In this document: positions 45,478 to 54,786 of the stretch, one piece after another
Numbering within the stretch: the first letter of the stretch is position 1
How the letters are laid out: each line of letters begins with the position of its first letter
NCBI GenBank assembly: GCA_964195995.1
Contig: CAXMQS010000074.1
Span: 1-64,000, forward strand
Source: CAXMQS01 sp964195995
Lineage (GTDB): Bacteria; Actinomycetota; Acidimicrobiia; Spongiisociales; JAOTWH01
Direction: 5' to 3'
DNA length: 64,000 nt
Notes under the pieces: generated by a model
Databases searched by the model: none
What the model saw: only the letters and a program-made list of their open reading frames with translations
What the model was told of the DNA's origin: nothing
Program-made: the position numbers and the translations under genes

Positions 45478-45498
45478 TGTGACAGCGTGAAGGCTCGG

Positions 45499-46779
45499 TT
45501 AACGCTCGTCGACGGGTAGGTAGTCCCTGGACTGCTCGCCGATGTAGATCTGACGAGGTCTCCCGATACGCGTTGTCGGGTCGGCCATCATCTCTCCCCA
45601 CTGGGCGATCCAGCCTGGGAGCCGGCCGATCGAGAACAGCACGGTGAACATGCGCGAGGGAAATCCGAGGGCCCGGAACATCACGCCGGAGTAGAAGTCA
45701 ACGTTGGGGTAGAGGTTGCGTTCGATGAAGTAGTCGTCGCTCAGCGCGATCTCCTCGAGCTGCAGGGCGATGTCCATCAACGGATCGTTCTTGCCCGATC
45801 GAGACAGAACGTCGTGAGCAAAGCCCTTGAGGATCTTGGCACGCGGGTCGTAATTCTTATAGACGCGATGCCCGAAGCCCCAGAGCCGATAGGGGTCGTC
45901 GCGATCTTTGGCCCGATTGACATAGCTGGCGATGTCGCCTCCGCCTTCGTGCATCGACTGCAGCATCTCCACCACGGCTTGGTTGGCTCCTCCATGCAGC
46001 GGACCCCACAGGGCGTTCATGCCGGCGGCGACGGACGCGAACAAGTTGGCCTGACTGGACCCGGTGAGCCGGACCGTCGACGTTGAGCAGTTCTGACCGT
46101 GATCGGCATGCAGGATGAGCAGCACGTCGAGCGCCTTGGCGATGACGGGATCGATCTCGAATTGCTCGGTGGGCGTTGCGAACATCATGTGGAGGAAGTT
46201 GGTGGTGTATCCGTACTCGTTGTTGGGGTAGACGTACGGCTGCCCGATCGACTTCTTGTAGGCCCAGGAAGCGATGGTCGGGAGCTTGGCGATGAGCCGC
46301 ATGGCACTCTCATCCACAGCCTCGGGGTCGAGTGGGTCGAGGTGTGCCTGATAGAAGGTCGACAGCGCGCTTGTCGCCGAGGAAAGGATCGCCATGGGAT
46401 GGGCTTCCCTGGGGAACGCATCGAAGAAGCGCTTCATCTCTTCGTTGATGAGGGTGTGCCCCAGCACGCGGCTGCGCCACGCCTCGAGCTCGGCGGTGTT
46501 GGGGAGCGATCCATTGAAGAGGAGGTAGGCCACCTCGAGGAATGAGCTGTGCTCGGCGAGTTGCTCGATCGGATAGCCCCGGTAGCGGAGTTCGCCGGCC
46601 TCTCCGTTGACGTAACTGACGGCGCTCTGGGTTGGCGCGGTGTTGGCGAACCCCGGGTCGTAGACCACCATGCCGGCGTTAGCGCGCAGAGAGGTGATGT
46701 CGATGCCCAGGTCGCCCTCGGTGCCGTCGATCACCTCGAAGTCGAATTCGTCGTCGCCGCGGGTGAGTTTGACGTCCAT
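45499..46779 (-). CDS. gltA: Citrate synthase
   Basis: A 426-residue type II citrate synthase joining acetyl-CoA and oxaloacetate. Catalytic residues are visible: His in LHADHGQN, His in GPLHGGAN, Asp in the later VDFYSGVM block, and the RPRQIYIGE C-terminus. An N-terminal beta-rich domain of about 50 residues is typical of hexameric bacterial enzymes. AGGAGGG precedes the ATG. Ten bases after the EF-G-like stop, so the two form an operon. Confidence 0.95.
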   Translation of the reverse strand: MDVKLTRGDDEFDFEVIDGTEGDLGIDITSLRANAGMVVYDPGFANTAPTQSAVSYVNGEAGELRYRGYPIEQLAEHSSFLEVAYLLFNGSLPNTAELEAWRSRVLGHTLINEEMKRFFDAFPREAHPMAILSSATSALSTFYQAHLDPLDPEAVDESAMRLIAKLPTIASWAYKKSIGQPYVYPNNEYGYTTNFLHMMFATPTEQFEIDPVIAKALDVLLILHADHGQNCSTSTVRLTGSSQANLFASVAAGMNALWGPLHGGANQAVVEMLQSMHEGGGDIASYVNRAKDRDDPYRLWGFGHRVYKNYDPRAKILKGFAHDVLSRSGKNDPLMDIALQLEEIALSDDYFIERNLYPNVDFYSGVMFRALGFPSRMFTVLFSIGRLPGWIAQWGEMMADPTTRIGRPRQIYIGEQSRDYLPVDER

Positions 46780-46788
46780 TTGACCCTC

Positions 46789-48837
46789 CTAGTCGTCTTC
46801 TGCCGCCGCCGCGATCACCTTCTGGGTCTCCTGCGGGGGAGCGTGTTCGTAATGAGACGGCGCCACCTCGAAGGTACCGCGGCCGCCGGTCATCGATCGA
46901 AGGTCGATGGTGTAGTGCTGCATCTCAGCCAACGGAACGTCGGCTGAGACCACCCTCATCCCTGCGAAAGAATCCATGCCTCCAACTCGACCTCGCTTGG
47001 CGTTGAGGTCGCCGATGATGTCGCCCATGTACTCCTCGGGGGCGATCACCTTCACCTTGATGACCGGCTCCAGCAGCACCGCACCCAGCTTGGGGGCAGC
47101 GGCCTTCAGCGCCTGGATGCCTGCCATGCGGAACGAGAGCTCGTCTGAGTCGACGGAGTGGTACTTCCCGTCGTAGACGGTGGCGCGAATGTCGACAACC
47201 GGATAGCCGGCGATGATGCCTCGCTGCAGAGCCTCTTTGATCCCCTTGTCGACCGCCGGAATGAGGCCCTTCGGGATCGAACCTCCCTTGATGGCATCGA
47301 CGAACTCGTAGCCGCTCCCTAGTGGTAGTGGCTCGAACCGGAGAAAAGCAACGCCGAATTGGCCGCGGCCGCCCGATTGCTTCTTGTGCTTGCCCTCGGC
47401 CTCGGCGCCGGCGGTGATGGTCTCTCGGTAGGGGATGCGAGGTAGCTCGGTCGAGACCTTGACTCCGAACTTCCGTGCCATTCGAGCGAGGGCGACTTCG
47501 AGGTGGGTGTCGCCGAGTCCCGAGAGGACTGTCTGGTTGGTCTCGGCCCGGCGTTCGACGACGAGAGTTGGATCCTCGTCGACGGTACGCCCAAGCGCGG
47601 TAGATAGCTTCTCGTCGTCTGCACTCGTCAGCGGGTGCACGGCGTATGACATGGTCGGCGGCGGCACGGCGACGGGCTCGATAACGACGTCGCTTCCCGG
47701 CGATCGCAGCGTGTGGCCGGCGGCCACCGTCTCCAACTTGGCAACGGCTGCGATGTCACCGCACGACACTTCGGAAGTGTCGGTGTGATCCTTGCCGGAG
47801 ATGAAGAACAGGTTGTGCATTCGTCCCGATGATCCAATGGCGGGATTCTCGAGAGCGTCGTCGAGCTTGATGGTGCCCGAGTAGGTGCGGAACATCGAGA
47901 TGCGGCCGACATATGGGTCGGCGACCGTCTTGAACACGTAGGCGGCAACGGGGTTGCTGGTGCCGAGCTTCAGTTCTCCCTCGATCGTTGGGGGCACCAC
48001 TCGCTCGAGAGGTGTTGGCCCATCGCGGATGATGAGGTCGGCCAGCCGGTCTATGCCGATGAGTTCCGTTGCCGATCCGCACAGGACGGGGAAGATGCTG
48101 CCGGCGGCGATCCCTTCGCGAAGGCCGTGGACGAGCTGGTCCTGGGTCGGCTCGGTCCCTTCGAGGTAGGCCTCGAGGAGGGCGTCGTCGTTCTCGACCA
48201 CAGCCTCGACCAGATGCGTATGGACGTCGGCGACTTCGTCCTTCACTTCATCGGGGATCTCGGTCTCCTCGCCGGTGGCATTGCCTCCCGAGTAGAGAAA
48301 GGCGTGCTCGGTGACGATTCCGGCCACACCCTTGAGGTCTGCTTCGGAGCCGATCGGCATCTCGACCGGAGCGACGCCGGTCCCGAAGTGCTCCTTGAGC
48401 TGGTCGAGCACCTTGCGATAGTCGGCTCTCTCCCTGTCGAGCTTGTTGACGAAGATGGCGCGGGGGATTCCCTCCTCGCCGGCAAGCTGCCAGGCGACGT
48501 CGGTCTGCACCTCGACGCCATCGACACCAGAGACAACCAGAAGAGCCAGGTCTGCCGCCCGCAGTGCCGCCTTTACCTCTCCAAGGAAATCGGCGTAGCC
48601 GGGCGTGTCGAGGATGTTCAGCTTGTGTCCGTGGAACTCGATCGGCGCCAGCACCGTGGAGATCGAGACCTGCCTGGCCACCTCTTCGGGTTCGTGGTCG
48701 GACAGGGTGTTGCCCTCTTCAACGCTCCCGAGGCGTGTGGTCTGGCCGGACGCGAACAGGAGCGCCTCGACCAGAGCTGTCTTGCCGGCACCGGAGTGAC
48801 CGACGAGTGCCACGTTTCGGATCTTGCCCGGATCCAC
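46789..48837 (-). CDS. Elongation factor G-like protein
   Basis: A 682-residue translational GTPase paralogue. The G1 motif reads GHSGAGKT rather than the GHIDAGKT of true EF-G; G3 is DTPGYADF and G4 NKLD. Domains II-V follow: VNRISMFR-like II, RGQFG in IV, and a C-terminal YEHAPPQETQKVI. It matches the actinobacterial EF-G2/FusA2 group, whose role is unclear. GAGGGG lies five bases before the GTG start. A canonical fusA is expected elsewhere in the genome. Confidence 0.88.
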   Translation of the reverse strand: MDPGKIRNVALVGHSGAGKTALVEALLFASGQTTRLGSVEEGNTLSDHEPEEVARQVSISTVLAPIEFHGHKLNILDTPGYADFLGEVKAALRAADLALLVVSGVDGVEVQTDVAWQLAGEEGIPRAIFVNKLDRERADYRKVLDQLKEHFGTGVAPVEMPIGSEADLKGVAGIVTEHAFLYSGGNATGEETEIPDEVKDEVADVHTHLVEAVVENDDALLEAYLEGTEPTQDQLVHGLREGIAAGSIFPVLCGSATELIGIDRLADLIIRDGPTPLERVVPPTIEGELKLGTSNPVAAYVFKTVADPYVGRISMFRTYSGTIKLDDALENPAIGSSGRMHNLFFISGKDHTDTSEVSCGDIAAVAKLETVAAGHTLRSPGSDVVIEPVAVPPPTMSYAVHPLTSADDEKLSTALGRTVDEDPTLVVERRAETNQTVLSGLGDTHLEVALARMARKFGVKVSTELPRIPYRETITAGAEAEGKHKKQSGGRGQFGVAFLRFEPLPLGSGYEFVDAIKGGSIPKGLIPAVDKGIKEALQRGIIAGYPVVDIRATVYDGKYHSVDSDELSFRMAGIQALKAAAPKLGAVLLEPVIKVKVIAPEEYMGDIIGDLNAKRGRVGGMDSFAGMRVVSADVPLAEMQHYTIDLRSMTGGRGTFEVAPSHYEHAPPQETQKVIAAAAEDD

Positions 48838-48912
48838 TGAAACCCCTCTCTATCGAACCCATGTCACTCTAGTTCCCGCTGCTGGCGCTCCTTCCTGTGT
48901 TAAACAGAGGGC

Positions 48913-49512
48913 ATGGTCCTCGATGTCAAGGCGCGCGATGGTGTCGACCGGGTGATGGCGCCCATCGGTCGAACCCTCGCCAAAGTTGGAATCACGCCGT
49001 CGATGGTGACGTTGGCCGGCCTCGTCGTAACCGTCGCCGGTGCTGTCCTCATCGGTCTCGGCGAGCTGTTAGCCGGGGTGATCGTCGCCTCGATCGGCTC
49101 GTTGCTCGACATCGTTGACGGCCCGCTGGCGCGGTCTACGGGGACCGTTTCGCTGCGGGGAGCGTTGCTCGACACGCTTGCCGACAGGCTCGGTGAGGCG
49201 GCCATCTGGATCGGCCTCGTCTACTTCGTCGGGGGCTCGCCGCGGCTCGCGACGCTGGCGGTCGTCGGCCTGTGTGCCTCCATGTTGGTGCCGTATGTGC
49301 GGTCCAAGGCCGAAGGCTGGGGAGCGACGGGGCGCGGCGGACTCATGGGCCGAGCGGAACGCCTGATAGTCATGCTGCTGGGCATCGGCGTTCAGGGACT
49401 CGAGATCGGAAGCTTCCGTCCTATAGAGGGCATGCTGTGGGTGATGGCGGTCGCCACCTGGCTGACCGTCGGCCAGCGCGCCTGGCGGACCTGGCGACAG
49501 CTCGCGGAGTGA
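48913..49512 (+). CDS. pgsA: CDP-alcohol phosphatidyltransferase (phosphatidylinositol phosphate synthase)
   Basis: A 199-residue membrane enzyme with about six spans. The CDP-AP signature D-x2-D-G-x2-A-R-x8-G-x3-D-x3-D is complete (DIVDGPLAR...GALLDTLAD). In front of patA and pimA it should make phosphatidylinositol phosphate from CDP-diacylglycerol and inositol phosphate, the first lipid step to PIMs. AGAGGG precedes the ATG closely. GTGA overlap with patA. Confidence 0.88.
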   Translation: MVLDVKARDGVDRVMAPIGRTLAKVGITPSMVTLAGLVVTVAGAVLIGLGELLAGVIVASIGSLLDIVDGPLARSTGTVSLRGALLDTLADRLGEAAIWIGLVYFVGGSPRLATLAVVGLCASMLVPYVRSKAEGWGATGRGGLMGRAERLIVMLLGIGVQGLEIGSFRPIEGMLWVMAVATWLTVGQRAWRTWRQLAE

Positions 49513-50369
49513 ACTACCGACTGTTCCGCGCCCTCTCGGCCATTTTCGGGATGCTGCCCGAGCCGGTTGTCCGACGTATCGGCCGTTGGCTCGGATACGC
49601 GCTGTCGTTCGTTGCGCCGCGCAAGATGGAGATGGCCGAGCGACACATGGCCAGGGCCCTTGGTACCACCAGTGGTGCCAAGCGGACGGCGCGACGCATG
49701 TTCGCGTCATACGGCCGCTACTGGGCGGAGACCTTCTGGATGCGGCCGCGCCGCTTCGACGAGGTGGTCAAGCACGCCGAGGTCGTTGGCCTGGAACACG
49801 TCAACGCCGCCCGCCACGACGGCATCGTGTTGGCTCTTCCTCACGTCGGCAACTGGGAGGCGGCCGGCGCCAGAGCGGTTGCCGAAGGAATCGGTGTGTT
49901 GGCGGTCGCTGAAGCTCTCGGAGACCCGAGGATCGTTCAGTGGTTCATCGACGTTCGAGCCAAGTTCGGCATCGAGGTCATCATCGCCGATCGCGGTGCC
50001 GCCGTTACCAAGGCCCTGATCTCTCGGTTGAAGGAGAAGCGGACCATCGCACTGCCCTGTGACCGTGACATCGGTGGCGGGGGAGTTGCTGTGAGTTTCT
50101 TCGGCGAGGAGACGACTCTTCCTGCCGGTCCGGTAGCGCTTGCCGATCGCACCGGAGCCCATCTGCTTGTCGTTGGGTGCTACTTCAAGAAAGGGCGGGG
50201 ACATCGACTCGTCGTTCAGCCGCGACTCGAGATCCCGGACGGTGCAACGCCGCAAGAGCGCGTAGCCAAAGGCACTCAGGAATTGGCCTATCGCCTCGAG
50301 CAACTGATCAGCGAGCAGCCAGAGCAGTGGCACATGATGGTTCCCAACTGGCCGTCGGACAGAGCATGA
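49509..50369 (+). CDS. patA: PIM acyltransferase (LpxL/HtrB family)
   Basis: A 286-residue membrane-associated acyltransferase: one N-terminal hydrophobic helix, the HxxxxE-type catalytic motif LPHVGNWEAAG (His, Glu), LKEKRTIALPCDRDIGGGGVAV and FFGEETTLPAGP, ending HMMVPNWP. It resembles mycobacterial PatA, which acylates a mannose of PIM1/PIM2. GTG 49509 overlaps pgsA by four bases; the longer upstream frame lies inside pgsA and is rejected. Confidence 0.88.
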   Translation: MNYRLFRALSAIFGMLPEPVVRRIGRWLGYALSFVAPRKMEMAERHMARALGTTSGAKRTARRMFASYGRYWAETFWMRPRRFDEVVKHAEVVGLEHVNAARHDGIVLALPHVGNWEAAGARAVAEGIGVLAVAEALGDPRIVQWFIDVRAKFGIEVIIADRGAAVTKALISRLKEKRTIALPCDRDIGGGGVAVSFFGEETTLPAGPVALADRTGAHLLVVGCYFKKGRGHRLVVQPRLEIPDGATPQERVAKGTQELAYRLEQLISEQPEQWHMMVPNWPSDRA

Positions 50370-51418
50370 AGGTCGCCGTCGTCAGCCCCTATGGCCTCGA
50401 CCATCCGGGGGGAGTGCAAGACCAGGTGATCCGGCTCCGCGACTGGTTGAACGGCTTGGACGATGAGGCGTGGATCGTTGCTCCCGGATCGGGCGACGGG
50501 TGGCGCAGCGCAGGGAGAGTCGTCGAACTTCCCGTCAACCGCTCCATGGCGCCGGTTGCCCTGTCGCCGAAGGCGGTCCGGCAAGCCCTGGACGCCGTTG
50601 CCGGGGCCGATGTTGTGCATATCCATGAACCCCTGATGCCGGCCGTCTCGCTTGGGTTGGCGCTGCGGTGCCGGCAGCCCCTCGTCGGCACGTTCCATGC
50701 CGACCCATCGAAATTGGTGCGCCGCACGTACCGGTTCGGAAGGGGACCGATCCAACGCGTCGTTGGCCGCTTCCAGGTGGTCACCGCGGTCAGCGAGGTA
50801 GCGCGTAGTGCCGTCGCCCCGTTTGCCGAAGCCAGAGTGATCCCGAATGGCATCGACGTTGCTTCCTTCGAAATCGACGAACCGCGACGTCACCGCCGGG
50901 TCGTCTTCGTTGGACGAGACGAGCCGCGTAAGGGGCTGTCGACCCTGTTGGAGGCGTGGCCAGACGTGACGGCCGCCTATTCGGATGCGGAGCTCCTGGT
51001 CGTCAGCGACACCAAGCGAACCCCGCCAGATGGTGTTCGGCTCCTGGGGCGGGTCGAGGAGTCGGAGAAGCGGCGTCTGCTGGCGTCGGCGACCGTGTTG
51101 TGCGCCCCCAACACTGGAGGCGAGAGCTTCGGGCTGGTGGTTGCGGAGGGGATGGCGGCAGGCTGCGCGGTGGTCGCCAGTGGTCTCCCCGCTTTCGCCG
51201 CCGTGCTCGGAGAAGCCGGCGTCTATGCCAAACCCGAAGATCCAGTCGGCCTCGCCGAACAGATCGTGAGTCTGTTCGGCGAACCGGACAGGGCCACCGC
51301 TCTCGGAGCCGCAGCCCGTGTCAGGGTCGGCGCCTTCGACCAGAGCACGGTCGGTGCCGCCTACGTGGAGGCCTACGGCGACGCTATCGCGGCCTTCGCT
51401 AGGACGTCTCAGCGGTAG
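50366..51418 (+). CDS. pimA: Phosphatidylinositol alpha-mannosyltransferase
   Basis: A 350-residue GT4 enzyme adding the first mannose (from GDP-mannose) to phosphatidylinositol at the inner membrane face. Seen: GGVQDQVIRLRDWL (the PimA GGV loop), HIHEPLMP, FHADPSK, VIPNGIDVASF, FVGRDEPRKGLSTLL and TGGESFGLVVAEGMAAGCAVVAS. ATGA overlap with patA. Third gene of pgsA-patA-pimA. Confidence 0.93.
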   Translation: MKVAVVSPYGLDHPGGVQDQVIRLRDWLNGLDDEAWIVAPGSGDGWRSAGRVVELPVNRSMAPVALSPKAVRQALDAVAGADVVHIHEPLMPAVSLGLALRCRQPLVGTFHADPSKLVRRTYRFGRGPIQRVVGRFQVVTAVSEVARSAVAPFAEARVIPNGIDVASFEIDEPRRHRRVVFVGRDEPRKGLSTLLEAWPDVTAAYSDAELLVVSDTKRTPPDGVRLLGRVEESEKRRLLASATVLCAPNTGGESFGLVVAEGMAAGCAVVASGLPAFAAVLGEAGVYAKPEDPVGLAEQIVSLFGEPDRATALGAAARVRVGAFDQSTVGAAYVEAYGDAIAAFARTSQR

Positions 51419-51421
51419 AAT
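51416..51421 (+). promoter_or_regulatory. -10 element overlapping the pimA stop
   Basis: TAGAAT uses the pimA TAG stop. It is followed by a short leader with AAGGAG before the pdxS GTG, so pdxST may be separately transcribed. Confidence 0.4.
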
Positions 51422-51442
51422 CAGCTGACAAGAAGGAGAACT

Positions 51443-52324
51443 GTGGAACAAGGAACTGACACCGTCAAGCGCGGACTGGCCGAGATGCTCAAGGGCGGGG
51501 TAATCATGGACGTTACGACCGCGGAGCAGGCCGTCATCGCCGAGGAGGCAGGGGCAGTCGCCGTAATGGCCCTGGAACGCGTTCCGGCCGACATTCGGGC
51601 CAGCGGCGGTGTTGCCCGCATGGCAGACCCCAAGAGGGTCAAGGAGATCATGGCTGCCGTGTCGGTCCCCGTCATGGCTAAGGCTCGCATCGGGCACTTC
51701 GTCGAGGCTCAGGTTCTGCAGTCCCTCGGCGTTGACTACATCGATGAGTCCGAGGTCCTCACACCCGCCGACCCCGAGTACCACATCGACAAATGGGCGT
51801 TCACGGTCCCATTCGTGTGCGGGGCGCGCAACCTGGGCGAGGCGCTTCGGCGCATCGGTGAGGGTGCCGCCATGATCCGCACGAAGGGTGAACCGGGCAC
51901 GGGAGACATCGTCGAGGCCGTTCGTCACATGCGCCAGATGAACCGCCAGCTGGCCCAGCTGTCAACGGCAACGCCAGACCAGCTCATGACGGCCGCCAAG
52001 GAGCTACAGGCCCCATACGAGCTCGTCAAGGAAGTGGCGGACACCGGGAAGCTGCCGGTCGTCAACTTCGCGGCGGGAGGCATCGCCACACCAGCAGATG
52101 CCGCTCTGATGATGCAGCTCGGGTGCGACGGCATCTTCGTCGGCTCAGGGGTCTTCAAGTCGGACGACCCGGTTGAACGCGGCCGTGCCATCGTCGAGGC
52201 GACAACTCATTACAAGGATGCTTCCATCGTGGCCAAGGTCTCGGAGGGACTTGCCGAGCCCATGAGCGGGATCGCCACGGCGGAGATGGACGACTCGGAG
52301 CGGATGCAGCACAGGGGCTGGTAG
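51443..52324 (+). CDS. pdxS: Pyridoxal 5'-phosphate synthase subunit PdxS
   Basis: A 293-residue (beta/alpha)8 synthase combining ribose 5-phosphate, glyceraldehyde 3-phosphate and ammonia into PLP. Seen: VIMDVTTAEQA (catalytic Lys is in MAKARIGHFVEAQ), RTKGEPGTGDIVEAVRHM, and NFAAGGIATPADAALMMQLG with the phosphate loop. AAGGAG lies seven bases before the GTG. It works as a 12-mer with PdxT, whose GTG follows the TAG stop with no gap. Confidence 0.96.
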   Translation: MEQGTDTVKRGLAEMLKGGVIMDVTTAEQAVIAEEAGAVAVMALERVPADIRASGGVARMADPKRVKEIMAAVSVPVMAKARIGHFVEAQVLQSLGVDYIDESEVLTPADPEYHIDKWAFTVPFVCGARNLGEALRRIGEGAAMIRTKGEPGTGDIVEAVRHMRQMNRQLAQLSTATPDQLMTAAKELQAPYELVKEVADTGKLPVVNFAAGGIATPADAALMMQLGCDGIFVGSGVFKSDDPVERGRAIVEATTHYKDASIVAKVSEGLAEPMSGIATAEMDDSERMQHRGW

Positions 52325-52906
52325 GTGGCCGGCACCACCAGAGTCGGGGTGCTGGCGCTGCAAGGCGACTTCCGAGAACACGCTGCCATGGTCTCGGCGC
52401 TTGGTGCCGAACCCGTCGAGATACGGCTCCCCGCAGATCTCGAAGGCATAGACGCCCTCATCATCCCGGGCGGCGAGTCGACCACGATCGGCAAGATGGC
52501 GAAGCGCTACGGGCTCGTCGAGCCGATGCGGGATCTCATCAACTCCGGTTTGCCGACACTCGGTACCTGCGCCGGCATGATCGTGCTGTCGTCGGCAACC
52601 ACCGGTGCCGACCAGCATCTGCTGGGCGTTCTGGATGTGGTTGTGGAACGCAACGCCTTCGGCCGACAGGTTGAATCGTTCGAGGAGCTCGTCAGCGTCG
52701 ACGGTCTCGATGAGCCGATACGAGCCGTCTATATCAGGGCGCCATGGATCGAGAAGGTTGGAGCGGCAGTGGAGGTGCTCGCCGAGACTCAGGGACATCC
52801 TGTTGTAATTCGCCAGAAGAACGTCCTGGCAACGTCGTTTCACCCCGAGCTGACAACCGACACGCGTATTCATAGGATGTTGCTCGATCTCGTAGAGGAA
52901 GCCTGA
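52325..52906 (+). CDS. pdxT: Glutaminase subunit PdxT
   Basis: A 193-residue class I glutamine amidotransferase that feeds ammonia to PdxS. Triad: Cys in GTCAGMI, His and Glu in SFHPELT. IIPGGESTTIGKMAKRYGL marks the family. The GTG start directly follows the pdxS stop, and the stop overlaps yebC (TGATG). Confidence 0.95.
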   Translation: MAGTTRVGVLALQGDFREHAAMVSALGAEPVEIRLPADLEGIDALIIPGGESTTIGKMAKRYGLVEPMRDLINSGLPTLGTCAGMIVLSSATTGADQHLLGVLDVVVERNAFGRQVESFEELVSVDGLDEPIRAVYIRAPWIEKVGAAVEVLAETQGHPVVIRQKNVLATSFHPELTTDTRIHRMLLDLVEEA

Positions 52907-53643
52907 TGTCTGGTCATTCGAAATGGTCAACGATCAAGAGGAAGAAGGGCGCCAAGGACGCTGCCCGTGGCAAGTTGTTCGCCAAGCTCGCTCGCGCCAT
53001 CGAAGTGGCGGCCCGACAGGGCGGGGGAGATCCAAACGCCAACTACGCGCTTGCCGGGGCCATAGAGAAGGCCAAGCAGGCCTCGATGCCCAACGACAAC
53101 ATCGACCGAGCAGTCAACCGCGGCGCCGGCAACACGGACGGAGTGCAGTACGAGGAGATCTGGTACGAGGGCTACGCCGCAGGCGGCGTCGCCGTGTTCG
53201 TGCAATGCCTCACCGACAATCGCAATCGGGTCTCTTCCGACGTTCGCACGGCGATGACTCGCAACGATGGCAGCCTCGGTGAACCGGGCTCGGTTGGCTA
53301 TCTCTTCGAGCAGAAGGGCTACATCCTCGCCGACGGCTCTGAGGAAGCTGTCATGGAGGCAGCCCTCGACGGAGGAGCCGAGGACGTGCGCAGCTCTGGC
53401 GACCAGTGGGAGGTCACCTGCGCCCCGCAAGACCTGCGAGCGGTCAAGGACAGCCTGATGGAAGCCGGCATCACATTCGAGACCGCCGAGGTGACTCAGC
53501 TGCCGTCGACGACCATTGCCGTTGAGGCCGCCCAGGCCATCAAGGTGCTCCGACTCGTCGATGCCCTCGAGGACCTCGATGATGTGCAGCAGGTATTCGC
53601 CAACTTCGATATCTCAGATGAGGTGATGGCAGAGGTCAGTTGA
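52906..53643 (+). CDS. yebC: YebC/PmpR-family protein
   Basis: A 245-residue three-domain protein, MSGHSKWSTIKRKKGAKDA at the N-terminus, with WYEGYAAGGVAVFVQCLTDNRNR in the second domain. Members have been described as DNA-binding regulators and more recently as ribosome-associated factors easing stalled translation. Its place just before ruvC is common in bacteria. Confidence 0.93.
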   Translation: MSGHSKWSTIKRKKGAKDAARGKLFAKLARAIEVAARQGGGDPNANYALAGAIEKAKQASMPNDNIDRAVNRGAGNTDGVQYEEIWYEGYAAGGVAVFVQCLTDNRNRVSSDVRTAMTRNDGSLGEPGSVGYLFEQKGYILADGSEEAVMEAALDGGAEDVRSSGDQWEVTCAPQDLRAVKDSLMEAGITFETAEVTQLPSTTIAVEAAQAIKVLRLVDALEDLDDVQQVFANFDISDEVMAEVS

Positions 53644-53715
53644 GCTTCGCGCAGCTGACGCCTTGGGCTATGAGCATTGGGCAATGAGAAGCCGCGAAGC
53701 GTTAGGTTCGCTGGA

Positions 53716-53721
53716 TACACT
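53716..53721 (+). promoter_or_regulatory. -10 element of the ruvC promoter
   Basis: TACACT ends ten bases before the ruvC ATG at 53732, giving a leaderless or near-leaderless message. A longer frame upstream is not supported. Confidence 0.4.
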
Positions 53722-53731
53722 CCCCAAACAT

Positions 53732-54211
53732 ATGTTCGTATTAGGTATCGACCCCGGACTCGCCGTTTGTGGCTATGGCATCGTCGATAACAGCGGTCCT
53801 AACCCTGTTGCCGTGGCGGCCGGCGTCATCCGCACCAGCCACCAGGCACCGATAACGGAGCGACTTGTGGAACTGCGAACAGACCTCACCTCCGTCATCG
53901 AGGAGTTCTCACCGACCGTTGCCGCGGTCGAGCAGGTGTTCACCAACAACAATCTCAAGACTGCTGTCGCAGTTGGCCGAGCCTCCGGCGTCGCGTTGCT
54001 GACTGTGGCTGAAGCCGGGCTCGCGGTTCACGAGTACACCCCTTCGGCGATAAAGGCGGCGGTTACCGGTTTCGGCAACGCCCCCAAGGAGCAGGTCATG
54101 AGGGTCATCGAGATGCGGCTCGGAGTTACCCCTGTTGTTGCAGACGCCGCCGATGCTTTGGCGGCCGCCCTGTGTCACATTCAATCAGCTCGTCTGGAGG
54201 GTGTTTCGTGA
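53732..54211 (+). CDS. ruvC: Holliday junction resolvase RuvC
   Basis: A 159-residue RNase H-fold endonuclease. Catalytic acids: Asp7 (GIDPG), Glu67 (VEQVF), and the two Asp in ADAADALAAA near the C-terminus. ATG 53732 begins the conserved FVLGIDPG strand. GTGA overlap with ruvA. Resolves junctions bound by RuvAB. Confidence 0.95.
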   Translation: MFVLGIDPGLAVCGYGIVDNSGPNPVAVAAGVIRTSHQAPITERLVELRTDLTSVIEEFSPTVAAVEQVFTNNNLKTAVAVGRASGVALLTVAEAGLAVHEYTPSAIKAAVTGFGNAPKEQVMRVIEMRLGVTPVVADAADALAAALCHIQSARLEGVS

Positions 54212-54786
54212 TCGCGAGACTGCGCGGAACGTTGGCTGCTCGATCGGAGACGGCGGTCGTGCTCGATGTGAGCGGTGTTGGCTATGAGATCGCGGTGACG
54301 CCGCGAACGCTCGCCGACCTTCCTGGGGTGGGGGAGGAAGTCGTACTCCACACCCACCTCTCTCATCGGGAGGACTCGATGGCTCTCTTCGGCTTCGGTA
54401 CGGAGAACGAGCGCGATGTGTTCCGGATCCTGCTCGGCGCGTCCGGCATCGGCCCCAAGGTGGCGCTCGCCGTGTGCGCCACCCTCACTCCAACACAACT
54501 GCGGACTGCGGTGTTGGCAGAGGATGCTGCGACACTCGAGCTGGTGCCGGGCATCGGCAAGCGAGGAGCGCAGAAGATGATCATCGAGTTGCGACCCAAG
54601 CTCGATCTCCCGCTCGGCGACCTGCCTGGCGGGGAGGCATCGGTTCTGACGGAGGTTCGACAAGCGCTCGATGCTCTCGGCTATGGAACCGCAGAGGTCC
54701 ACGAGGCGCTCGGGGCCATCGCGGCTGACGGAACCACCGAGGACCTTGTTCGAGCTGCGTTGCAGCACTTGGGATCCGAACGATGA
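54208..54786 (+). CDS. ruvA: Holliday junction branch migration subunit RuvA
   Basis: A 192-residue protein: an N-terminal OB domain (IARLRGTLAA), two helix-hairpin-helix motifs (LLGASGIGPKVALAV, LVPGIGKRGAQKMI) that grip the junction, and a C-terminal three-helix RuvB-binding domain. GTG start overlapping ruvC; the frame upstream belongs to ruvC. Confidence 0.95.
   Translation: MIARLRGTLAARSETAVVLDVSGVGYEIAVTPRTLADLPGVGEEVVLHTHLSHREDSMALFGFGTENERDVFRILLGASGIGPKVALAVCATLTPTQLRTAVLAEDAATLELVPGIGKRGAQKMIIELRPKLDLPLGDLPGGEASVLTEVRQALDALGYGTAEVHEALGAIAADGTTEDLVRAALQHLGSER

Noticed and set aside
50288..51928. A 546-codon minus-strand open frame
   Set aside because: It lies opposite patA, pimA and pdxS, all clearly coding on the plus strand.
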